7,312 nucleotides of DNA, taken from positions 1-7,312 of the forward strand of contig JAEEUD010000088.1 of assembly GCA_016286835.1 (NCBI GenBank), in the 5' to 3' direction. A program made the translations under genes and the position numbers. A model generated the notes under the pieces. The model had not been told where the DNA came from. It ran no database searches and saw only the letters and a program-made list of their open reading frames with translations. Every line of letters begins with the position of its first letter. Position 1 is the stretch's first letter. Positions 1 to 6,702 of this stretch are shown here, piece by piece. This DNA is from Pyramidobacter sp. (GTDB lineage Bacteria > Synergistota > Synergistia > Synergistales > Dethiosulfovibrionaceae).

Positions 1-1906
1 CACGCCGATCATGAAGAAGGCCGGCGAGATCGCCGGCATCAAGTACGGCGATTCGGCGCAGGGCGATCTTGCGCTGAAGGTCATCTCCGATCACGTCCGC
101 TCCGTGGCGTTCATGATCGCCGACGGCATTCTGCCCGCCAACGACGGACAGGGCTATGTGCTGCGCCGTCTGCTGCGCCGTGCGGCGCGCTATGGCCGCC
201 TGATCGGCATCAACCGGCCGTTTATCAACGACGTGATCCCCACGGTCATCGCCGAAATGGGCGATCCGTACACGGAGCTGATCGAAAACCGCCTGACGAT
301 CGAGAAGATCGTCGAGATCGAAGAGAGCAGTTTCAGCAAGACGATCCGTCAGGGCTGCGAGCTGCTCGACGTGGAAGTCAAAGCGGCGCTGGCCGCCGGC
401 AGCAAGACGCTCAGCGGCGAAGCGGCGTTCCAGTTGTACGACACCTACGGCTTCCCGCTGGAGCTGACGAAGGAGATCTGCGAAGAGCGCGGCGTCACCG
501 TCGACGAAGAGGCGTTCAAGGTCGAAATGGACCGTCAGCGCGAGCGCGCCCGCAGTTCCAGCAAGCAGATCGCCAACAACGTCATCAAGGGCAACGTTTA
601 CAACGCCTTGTTCAACGAATGCGGCGACACGCCGTTCACCGGCTATGAAAAGTGCGCGTGCGACACGCGCGTGCGCGCGCTTGTGAAGGACGGAGAGAAG
701 GTCGAGAGCCTGAATGAAGGCGAAGAGGGCATGGTCCTCCTTGACAACTCGCCGTTCTACGCCGAGCGCGGCGGTCAGATCGGCGACACCGGCCTGATCA
801 AGGCCGACGGCGTGATGGCCGTCGTCAAGGATTCGACGCACCCGTTCGGCGAACTGAACATGCAGAACGTGATGATCACAAAGGGAACGCTGCGCGTCGG
901 CATGAATGTCAACGCCTGCGTCGATATGGAGCGTCACCTGGCCATCGCTCGCAACCACACGGCCACCCACATCCTCCACGCCGTGCTGGGCAAGGTGCTG
1001 GGCGGACACGTGCGCCAGAATGGTTCGCTTGTTTCCGACCGCTTCCTGCGGTTTGACTACACGCATTACGAAGCTCCCACGCCGGAGCAGCTTGAAGAGA
1101 TCGAAACGCAGACGAACGCCGCGATCCTCGCCGACATGCCAGTCTCGACGCTCGTGACTGACCTTGAAACGGCCAAGGCGAGCGGCGCCAAGGCGCTCTT
1201 TGAGGAAAAATACGGCAAGGTCGTGCGCGTCGTTTCCGTGGGCGATTTCTCCAGCGAACTGTGCGGCGGCACGCACGTCAGCGCGAGCGGCGTCATCGGC
1301 TGCCTGAAGATCGTCAGCGACGAGAGCATCGGCTCGGGCATCCGCCGTATCACGGCCGTGACCGGCATGAACACCGTCCGCCTTCTTCAGGAGCTGAACC
1401 GCACTGCCGAAGCACTTTCGGCGAAGCTGGCTGTCAAGCCTGCGATGTTCGTTCGCAAAGTGGAGAGCATGGAGGAAGAGATCAAGGAGCTCAAGCGCCA
1501 GATCGACGCGATGTCGCGCGCGAAGCTTGCCGACAGCATCGACAGCGTTGTCGCCAAAAAGGCGCTTGACGGCGGGATCAACCTCTACGTCGGCAAACTC
1601 GACGGCGAGGACATGAACCACCTGCGCGAGGCCGGCGACAAGTATAAAGACCGCGACCCGAACGCCGTCTTCATCGTCTTTTCAAAGGCGGCCGAGGACA
1701 AAGTGCAGCTGCTCTGCATGGTGGGTGAGGAGGCCCTGAAGAAAAAACTCCACGCCGGAAAGATCGTCAAGGAACTTGCGGCCATCGTCGGCGGCAGCGG
1801 CGGCGGACGTCCCAACATGGCACAGGCCGGCGGCAAGGAGCCTGCGAAGATCCCCGAGGCGGCGGAAGCGGCGCTGGGCATTGTGAGCAGGATGATCGGA
1901 GCCTGA
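1..1906 (+). CDS. alaS: Alanyl-tRNA synthetase, 5'-truncated by window edge
   Basis: Charges tRNA-Ala with alanine in the cytoplasm and hydrolyses mischarged Ser/Gly-tRNA-Ala. The reading frame is open to the window edge (first whole codon at base 2), so the ATG at 11 is an internal Met, not the start. Numbering from that Met gives 631 residues. The order seen is: end of the class II core and tRNA-recognition helices, with the conserved SDHVRS and GYVLRRLLRRAARYG segments (about residues 27-63); the FYAERGGQIGDTG segment (about 247-260); the editing domain with zinc ligands H316xxxH320 and C418GGTH422; a charged coiled-coil segment (about 485-507); and the C-Ala/DHHA1 domain with GGSGGGRPNMAQAGG (about 594-608). 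The editing ligands lie a constant 248 residues below the E. coli numbering as I recall it, so about 245 residues, including the ATP-binding class II motifs, lie upstream. The gene ends TGA, 2 nt before ruvX. No frameshift or missing editing residue is seen. Confidence 0.98.
   Translation, partial: TPIMKKAGEIAGIKYGDSAQGDLALKVISDHVRSVAFMIADGILPANDGQGYVLRRLLRRAARYGRLIGINRPFINDVIPTVIAEMGDPYTELIENRLTIEKIVEIEESSFSKTIRQGCELLDVEVKAALAAGSKTLSGEAAFQLYDTYGFPLELTKEICEERGVTVDEEAFKVEMDRQRERARSSSKQIANNVIKGNVYNALFNECGDTPFTGYEKCACDTRVRALVKDGEKVESLNEGEEGMVLLDNSPFYAERGGQIGDTGLIKADGVMAVVKDSTHPFGELNMQNVMITKGTLRVGMNVNACVDMERHLAIARNHTATHILHAVLGKVLGGHVRQNGSLVSDRFLRFDYTHYEAPTPEQLEEIETQTNAAILADMPVSTLVTDLETAKASGAKALFEEKYGKVVRVVSVGDFSSELCGGTHVSASGVIGCLKIVSDESIGSGIRRITAVTGMNTVRLLQELNRTAEALSAKLAVKPAMFVRKVESMEEEIKELKRQIDAMSRAKLADSIDSVVAKKALDGGINLYVGKLDGEDMNHLREAGDKYKDRDPNAVFIVFSKAAEDKVQLLCMVGEEALKKKLHAGKIVKELAAIVGGSGGGRPNMAQAGGKEPAKIPEAAEAALGIVSRMIGA
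1898..1901 (+). promoter_or_regulatory. Ribosome binding site of ruvX
   Basis: GGAG lies inside the last codons of alaS, 7 nt before the GTG at 1909. It supports GTG as the ruvX start, which the protein family also requires because the catalytic LDIG motif begins only six residues in. Being inside alaS, it implies translation coupled to the upstream gene. Confidence 0.65.
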
Positions 1907-1908
1907 CC

Positions 1909-2331
1909 GTGCCCCGAATCATCTGCCTCGATATCGGTACCGTCCGAATCGGTGTAGCTGTCAGCGATCCCCTGGGCATGTTTGCTCAGGGGATTGCCGT
2001 ATGGAAAGCCGAAGGCCCGTGGATGGACGAGCTGGAGCGCACGTTCGAACACTATGACACAGGCTGCCTTCTGCTCGGCCTGCCCATCCGCGAGGACGGC
2101 ACGATCGGCCCTTCGGCGCAGCATGTGCAGGAAGTGGCCGCGCAGATCCAGGAACGTTTTCCGATGGTCACGATCAAATTCTCCGACGAGCGGTACAGCA
2201 CGCGCGTCGCGACGGGATACCTTCTCGAAGGCAACGTCTCGCGCAAAAAGCGCAAGCAGTCCGTCGACAAGATCGCGGCGTCGGTGATCCTGCAAGGGTA
2301 TCTCGACAGGGAAGGAGCAGACAGCTTCTAA
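1909..2331 (+). CDS. ruvX: YqgF/RuvX family RNase H-fold nuclease (putative pre-16S rRNA nuclease / Holliday junction resolvase)
   Basis: A 140-residue protein, the usual size for this family. Visible motifs are the N-terminal LDIGTVRIGVAVSDPLG (residues 7-23) with the probable catalytic D8; LLLGLP (54-59), followed by the family's DGT (63-65); FSDERYST (91-98) with acidic E94; and VDKIAASVILQGYL (119-132) with acidic D120. D8, E94 and D120 are the expected metal-binding triad of this RNase H-like fold. Family members are annotated either as resolvases acting on branched DNA or as nucleases maturing the 5' end of 16S rRNA; the sequence cannot decide between them. The GTG start is chosen because it leaves a 2-nt gap after alaS, has GGAG 7 nt upstream, and gives the standard N-terminus. 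The TAA stop is immediately followed by the mutS ATG. An RNA hairpin lies within codons 19-30 (separate entry). Confidence 0.95.
   Translation: MPRIICLDIGTVRIGVAVSDPLGMFAQGIAVWKAEGPWMDELERTFEHYDTGCLLLGLPIREDGTIGPSAQHVQEVAAQIQERFPMVTIKFSDERYSTRVATGYLLEGNVSRKKRKQSVDKIAASVILQGYLDREGADSF
1964..1997 (+). other. Strong intragenic RNA hairpin in ruvX
   Basis: The left arm GCGATCCCCTGGGC (1964-1977) and right arm GCTCAGGGGATTGC (1984-1997) can form 14 consecutive pairs around the 6-nt loop ATGTTT. Twelve pairs are Watson-Crick and two are G-U wobbles (1966 with 1995; 1975 with 1986). On the opposite strand both wobbles become A-C mismatches, so the structure is better as ruvX mRNA. The in-frame Met24 codon sits in the loop. 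No U-run follows, so it is not a Rho-independent terminator. The encoded SDPLGMFAQGIA is a conserved family segment, which may explain part of the symmetry. Function is unknown. Confidence 0.5.
2312..2317 (+). promoter_or_regulatory. Ribosome binding site of mutS (long spacing)
   Basis: AAGGAG near the 3' end of ruvX lies 14 nt before the mutS ATG at 2332, longer than the usual 5-10 nt. No better site lies closer. The next in-frame ATG (2365, residue 12) has no Shine-Dalgarno-like sequence at all, so 2332 is kept as the start. The directly abutting TAA-ATG suggests that ribosomes finishing ruvX help start mutS. Confidence 0.55.
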
Positions 2332-4911
2332 ATGAAGGAAAAGACGAACGCTCCGCAAAGCAGCATGAAGATGACCCCGATGCTGGAACAGTATTACTAC
2401 TGGAAAAACAAATATCCCGACTGTATCCTGTTCTTCCGGATGGGAGATTTTTTTGAATGTTTCTTTGACGACGCCAAGCTCGTCTCACGTGAGCTGGATA
2501 TCGCCCTGACGGCGCGCGACCAGAACAAAGCCATGCCGATGGCCGGCGTTCCGCACCATGCGGCCGACCAGTACGCCGCGCGCCTGATCGAGAAGGGCTA
2601 CAAGATCGCCGTCTGCGAGCAGATGACGCCGCCTGACGGTCGCACGCTCGTCGAGCGCGAGGTGATCAGGATCCTCACCCCCGGCACGTTCATTCCCGAA
2701 GAAGGCTCGGTCAATTCGTCGCTGGCGTCTCTGCTGATCCTCGGCGATCAGTGGACGGTCGGCTTTCTTACACCGAGCGCGCGCAACGTTCAGGTAGGGA
2801 CGTTTTCCCCTGCCGAAGCGAAAAGCGTGCTGGTCTCGTTCGCACCGCGCGAGATCCTCATCCCGCGCGGCAAGGATTACGAAAAATCGCTCGGTCCGCG
2901 CGGAAGCTGGTCATTTTCCGAAGTGCCGGCCGAGGATTTCGATCCCGAGACCGGGCTGTCACGGCTGTGCCAGCTGTGGCAGCTGAACTCGCTTGAAGGC
3001 TTCGGGCTGAAGGCCGGCGATCCCCGTATCGGCGTCGCTTCTTCGCTCGTGAGCTATGCCGAGGAGACGAGCTTTTCCAAAGCGGCGCACATCCGCGGCA
3101 TCACGCGCATCATGCCGGAAGGCTTCATGCACCTCGACTGGAACACGCAGACCAATCTCGACCTGTGGAGCGGCGAGCTCTCGCTGTTCCAGTGCCTGAA
3201 CGCCTGTTCAACGTCGTTCGGCGCGAAAAAACTGCGCGACTGGCTGGCACGTCCCCTCAGCACACTTGAGCGGATCGAGGCCCGCCTTGATGCTGTACAG
3301 GCGCTGTACGACCACGAAGACGTCTGCGAGCGGCTCTGCGAACTTCTTGAAAAGTGCCGCGACGTGGAGCGTGCGATCGCCCGGCTGCACATGAAAAGCA
3401 CCAATCCGCGCGATCTCGGCGCGCTGCGCGACACGCTCGACATGCATCCGGCTATCTGCGAAGCGCTGGGCGAGCTTTGTCCGCAGGCAGAACTGCCTTT
3501 GCCCGAAGACCTTCGCGAACTGCGCGAGCTGCTGGACAGTGCGCTTCTGGACGACCTGCCGCGCGCGCTCGGCCTTGGCTCCATCGCCGCGCCGGGATTC
3601 GATCCCGAGCTCGACGAGTACCGTTCTCTCGGCGACAGCGGCGAGGCGTGGCTGAAAGACTTCGCCGAGCGTGAGCGTGAGCGCACAGGCCTGCAAAAAC
3701 TGAAAGTCAACTACAACCGTGTTTTCGGCTTTTATATCGAGATCCCCCGCGCGGCGGCCGTCAAAGCGGCGCTGCCGCCCGAGTACGAGCGCCGGCAGAC
3801 GCTTGTCAACGCCGAGCGCTTCATCACGCCAGAACTGAAAGAGTACGAGAACCGCCGTCTTCAGGCGGATAGCAGGATCGCCGAGATCGAGCAGCGCATC
3901 TTTGACGAGCTCTCGGCCAAGTGCCTCGAATTTACCGACGAGATCCAGCGCCTCGGGCGCGGTTTGTCGCGGCTTGACGTGTTCAACTCGTTTGCTGTCG
4001 TTGCGCGTTCGCGCGGCTATTGCCGGCCTGTCCTTGCCGCGGAACGGAAGCTGGAGATCCGCGAAGGGCGTCATCCCATGGTGGAGCAGGCGCTGCGCGG
4101 TTCTCCCTGCATCCCTAACGATCTGTACATGGACCCGGACCATCGCACGGCCATCGTCACAGGCCCCAACATGGCCGGCAAATCGACGTATCTGCGCATG
4201 GCGGCGATCATGCAGATCATGGCGCAGGCGGGAAGTTTCGTACCCGCAGCTTCGGCCCGTCTGCCGCTGGTCGACCGGCTCTTCACCCGCATCGGCGCGC
4301 ATGACGAGCTGGCGCGCGGCAACAGCACGTTCATGGTCGAGATGATGGAGACGTCGAACATCCTTCACAACGTCACCGGCAACAGTCTCGTGATCCTCGA
4401 CGAGATCGGACGCGGAACATCGACCTACGACGGCATGAGCATCGCCTGGTCGGTGATCGAATATCTGCACAGCCTCTGCGGCGTGAAGCCGTTCGTGCTG
4501 TTTGCCACGCACTATCACGAGCTGAGCGAGCTGGAAAAGAGCATGCCCGGCCTTTTCAACCTGAGCATGGGCGTGGAAGAGACGGAAGACGGCGTGCGCT
4601 TTCTGCACAAGATCAGGCCATGTCCGGCCGACCGCTCCTACGGCATCGAAGTGGCGCGGATCGCCGGCCTGCCCCGCGTGGTGCTGAAACGGGCGCACGA
4701 GATCCTGGAAAAACTTGAAGAGGACCAGCGCACTTCGGGCAGCGATCCGTCGCGGTTCGCTCCGTCGGCGCAGGTGAGCATGTTCGATCTGTCCGGTGAT
4801 GCTTTTATCGAAGAGATCGCGGCGATCGATCCCGACCAGCTGACGCCGAAGAACGCGCTCGACCGGCTCTATAAGCTCGTCGCCCGCGCACGCAAACTGA
4901 GGTGCGAATAA
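2332..4911 (+). CDS. mutS: DNA mismatch repair protein MutS (MutS1)
   Basis: Cytoplasmic ATPase that binds mismatches and small loops in DNA as a dimer and recruits MutL. It is 859 residues, close to the E. coli length of 853. The N-terminal mismatch-recognition domain has RMGDFFECF, giving the F40-x-E42 pair that stacks on and contacts the mismatch. Connector, lever and clamp regions follow through about residue 560. The ATPase domain has Walker A GPNMAGKST (611-619), Walker B VILDE with D690 and E691, the ABC-type signature region GRGTSTYDG directly after it, and FATHYHEL (724-731) with H727. Near the C-terminus QVSMFDL (814-820) resembles a sliding-clamp-binding peptide, followed by the terminal segment with TPKNALDRLYKL. 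The mismatch domain and the absence of a Smr domain exclude MutS2. It starts directly after the ruvX stop and ends directly before mutL. All key residues are present. Confidence 0.99.
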   Translation: MKEKTNAPQSSMKMTPMLEQYYYWKNKYPDCILFFRMGDFFECFFDDAKLVSRELDIALTARDQNKAMPMAGVPHHAADQYAARLIEKGYKIAVCEQMTPPDGRTLVEREVIRILTPGTFIPEEGSVNSSLASLLILGDQWTVGFLTPSARNVQVGTFSPAEAKSVLVSFAPREILIPRGKDYEKSLGPRGSWSFSEVPAEDFDPETGLSRLCQLWQLNSLEGFGLKAGDPRIGVASSLVSYAEETSFSKAAHIRGITRIMPEGFMHLDWNTQTNLDLWSGELSLFQCLNACSTSFGAKKLRDWLARPLSTLERIEARLDAVQALYDHEDVCERLCELLEKCRDVERAIARLHMKSTNPRDLGALRDTLDMHPAICEALGELCPQAELPLPEDLRELRELLDSALLDDLPRALGLGSIAAPGFDPELDEYRSLGDSGEAWLKDFAERERERTGLQKLKVNYNRVFGFYIEIPRAAAVKAALPPEYERRQTLVNAERFITPELKEYENRRLQADSRIAEIEQRIFDELSAKCLEFTDEIQRLGRGLSRLDVFNSFAVVARSRGYCRPVLAAERKLEIREGRHPMVEQALRGSPCIPNDLYMDPDHRTAIVTGPNMAGKSTYLRMAAIMQIMAQAGSFVPAASARLPLVDRLFTRIGAHDELARGNSTFMVEMMETSNILHNVTGNSLVILDEIGRGTSTYDGMSIAWSVIEYLHSLCGVKPFVLFATHYHELSELEKSMPGLFNLSMGVEETEDGVRFLHKIRPCPADRSYGIEVARIAGLPRVVLKRAHEILEKLEEDQRTSGSDPSRFAPSAQVSMFDLSGDAFIEEIAAIDPDQLTPKNALDRLYKLVARARKLRCE
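4899..4904 (+). promoter_or_regulatory. Ribosome binding site of mutL
   Basis: GAGGTG overlaps the last sense codons of mutS and ends 7 nt before the ATG at 4912. It is a good match to the anti-Shine-Dalgarno at ideal spacing and supports this start, which also aligns with the E. coli MutL N-terminus without offset. Confidence 0.7.
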
Positions 4912-6702
4912 ATGGCCATTCATCGCCTTCCCGAAGCACTATCGCGCAAAATCGCCGCCGGCGAAGTCATCGAGCGCCCTCTTTCGGTCGTCAAGGAGTT
5001 GATCGAAAACAGCCTTGACGCCGGCGCGCGCACGATCGAAGTGGAACTCGTCCAGGGCGGCAAGGTGCTGATCTCCGTCAAGGACGACGGCTGCGGCATT
5101 TCCGCCGAAGAGCTGCCGCTCGCCGTGGAAAAGCACGCGACGAGCAAGATCAGCGTTGAAGACGATCTTGAAGCGATCGCCACGCTCGGCTACCGCGGCG
5201 AGGCGCTGAGCAGCATCGGTGCGGTGAGCCGCTTTGAACTGTACAGCCGCCGCAAGAGCGCCGCCGAAGGCGCCGTGCTGCGCTATGAAAACGGACAGAT
5301 CAAAGTCTCGCCCGTGCCGCTGCGCCCGGGGACGACCGTCGTGATCAAAGACCTGTTCTATAACCTGCCGGCGCGCCGCAAGTTTATGAAGACGGCGACA
5401 GCCGAGTTCCGCCGCATCCTGCGCCTGATCCAGGACTACGCGTTCGCCTATCCGTCGGTCTCTTTCACGCTGATTCACGGCGGCAAGACCGTGTTCAAAA
5501 GTTCCGGCGCGGGCAGTGTGGAAAAGCTCCTTGCGCAGACGTGGGGTGACGAACCCGCGATCGCCTCCGCCCGGTATGAAAACGACAAGGGCGGCTGCGC
5601 CCTGTGGTGGCAGGACTGCGGTCCGCAGAGCCGCTTTCAGCTGATCTCGTTCGTCAACGGACGGCGGATCAGCGACGCCGTGATCCGCTCGGCCATCCAG
5701 AGTTTCGGCTGGGCCACGCGCGGCAACTGGCTGGCGATGATCTCGCTGCCGCCGGAAGACATCGACGTCAACGTCCATCCCGCCAAAGCGGAGGTTTTGT
5801 TCCGTCACTCCGGCGAAGTCTATGATCTCGTGCACAAGGCGGCTGAAAAGTTCGCGCGCGAGTATTCACAGGCTACCGTGAATCAACGCTCGCCGTTCCC
5901 GGCCGGCGCATTGCCCGCCGATTTCGTCTATACCCCGCCGCAGAAGCCGGACAGCGCCCCAACTTCGTGGCGAAAAATGCCCGAGCATGAGGCGCATCCG
6001 TTTTCGCGCGTCGAAGAGCCCGTCTTCCGAGCCGCCTCGCCTCATTCGTTCGCGGCCAGAGAAGCCGAGCTCCGCGCCGAGCGTTTGCCGTTCCCGATGC
6101 AACAGCCGCAGACCGGGGCACCCCAAACGGACGCACGTGCGGAAGACGGGAACGAATACCTCGGACAGATGCCGCAAGGCTATCTGATCTTTTCGACGCA
6201 GGAGGGCCTGCTGATCGTCGATCCTCATGCCGCGCACGAGCGCGTCAACTATGAAAAGATTCTCAAAGCCTGCGCCGCTCCCGACGGACAGGAGCGCCTG
6301 ATCATGCCCATCCCGCTGCCGCCCACGCTGCGCGGCGACGCGATCGCGCAACGCAAGGGGCTGGAAGAATTGCGCTTTGTCATCGACGACAACGGCGATC
6401 TTGCGGGCCTGCCTGTCCATGCCAAAGCTGTCGGCGTTTCGCCCGTCGATCTGCTGCGCAGCGCTCTGAACGCCATCGAAGAGCGCGGCGAGAACCCGCA
6501 GTCGCTGCTCGACATCTTCGCGACGAAAGCCTGCAAGGCCTCCGTCAAGCTGACGACGCGGCTGACGGCCGAAGAAGCAAAGCTGCTTCTGGCGCAGCTG
6601 AACGCCTGCGACCAGCCGTCCGCCTGCCCGCATGGGCGGCCGACAGTGCTGCGTCTGACGGGACAGGCGCTTGACAAACACTTTGGGAGGCTGGGACTGT
6701 GA
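4912..6702 (+). CDS. mutL: DNA mismatch repair protein MutL, endonuclease type
   Basis: GHKL-ATPase that links MutS to downstream repair steps. It is 596 residues. N-terminal ATPase motifs: IAAGEVIERPLSVVKELIEN with catalytic E29 and Mg ligand N33 (numbering identical to E. coli), DDGCGI (58-63), HATSKI, and GYRGEALSSIGAV. The transducer domain ends with NVHPAKAEVLF, including lysine K292. A variable Pro/Ala-rich linker spans about residues 325-425. The C-terminal domain carries the set known from nicking MutL proteins: D437PHAAHERVNYE448 (consensus DQHAxxExxxxE, with P for Q), AC541KASVK, C572PHGRP577 and terminal F591GR593. H439, E443, C572 and H574 correspond to metal ligands in the B. subtilis protein. 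I infer intrinsic endonuclease activity and MutH-independent repair; activity itself is not shown. The ATG directly follows the mutS TAA, and the TGA overlaps the miaA GTG. Confidence 0.98.
   Translation: MAIHRLPEALSRKIAAGEVIERPLSVVKELIENSLDAGARTIEVELVQGGKVLISVKDDGCGISAEELPLAVEKHATSKISVEDDLEAIATLGYRGEALSSIGAVSRFELYSRRKSAAEGAVLRYENGQIKVSPVPLRPGTTVVIKDLFYNLPARRKFMKTATAEFRRILRLIQDYAFAYPSVSFTLIHGGKTVFKSSGAGSVEKLLAQTWGDEPAIASARYENDKGGCALWWQDCGPQSRFQLISFVNGRRISDAVIRSAIQSFGWATRGNWLAMISLPPEDIDVNVHPAKAEVLFRHSGEVYDLVHKAAEKFAREYSQATVNQRSPFPAGALPADFVYTPPQKPDSAPTSWRKMPEHEAHPFSRVEEPVFRAASPHSFAAREAELRAERLPFPMQQPQTGAPQTDARAEDGNEYLGQMPQGYLIFSTQEGLLIVDPHAAHERVNYEKILKACAAPDGQERLIMPIPLPPTLRGDAIAQRKGLEELRFVIDDNGDLAGLPVHAKAVGVSPVDLLRSALNAIEERGENPQSLLDIFATKACKASVKLTTRLTAEEAKLLLAQLNACDQPSACPHGRPTVLRLTGQALDKHFGRLGL
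6685..6690 (+). promoter_or_regulatory. Ribosome binding site of miaA
   Basis: GGGAGG within the last mutL codons ends 8 nt before GTG 6699. It decides the miaA start: no ATG exists before the P-loop, and this GTG is the only well-spaced initiator that leaves the N-terminal beta strand and P-loop intact. Confidence 0.7.

Noticed and set aside
11..13. ATG at 11 as the alaS start
   Set aside because: The frame stays open upstream (Thr-Pro-Ile precede it), and the protein from here would lack the class II ATP-binding motifs; the gene is cut by the window edge.
20..37. Inverted repeat GCCGGCGA / TCGCCGGC with a 2-nt centre in alaS
   Set aside because: It encodes Ala-Gly-Glu-Ile-Ala-Gly with the preferred GCC GGC codons twice. 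Such short G+C-rich symmetry is expected often at this composition, and the loop is too short for the full stem.
1585..2358. Minus-strand frame (257 codons) across the alaS-ruvX junction
   Set aside because: It spans two well-conserved sense genes and has no domain-like features, so it is a composition shadow.
2365..2367. Alternative mutS start at the internal ATG (residue 12)
   Set aside because: No Shine-Dalgarno precedes it, whereas the ATG at 2332 directly follows the ruvX stop and has AAGGAG upstream.
3208..4923. Long minus-strand open frame (571 codons) opposite mutS
   Set aside because: mutS is unmistakable in the sense frame. The open antisense frame follows from G+C-rich codon use, in which few sense codons create reverse-strand stops. 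The translation is rich in R, A, H and V and shows no recognisable domain.
4939..5835. Minus-strand open frame (298 codons) opposite mutL
   Set aside because: Same cause; the sense strand carries conserved GHKL motifs throughout, and the antisense product has no family-like pattern.
5866..6180. Low-conservation stretch of mutL as a possible insertion or frameshift
   Set aside because: The frame is continuous, and MutL proteins normally have a variable Pro/Ala-rich linker between the ATPase and C-terminal domains; the total length of 596 is normal.
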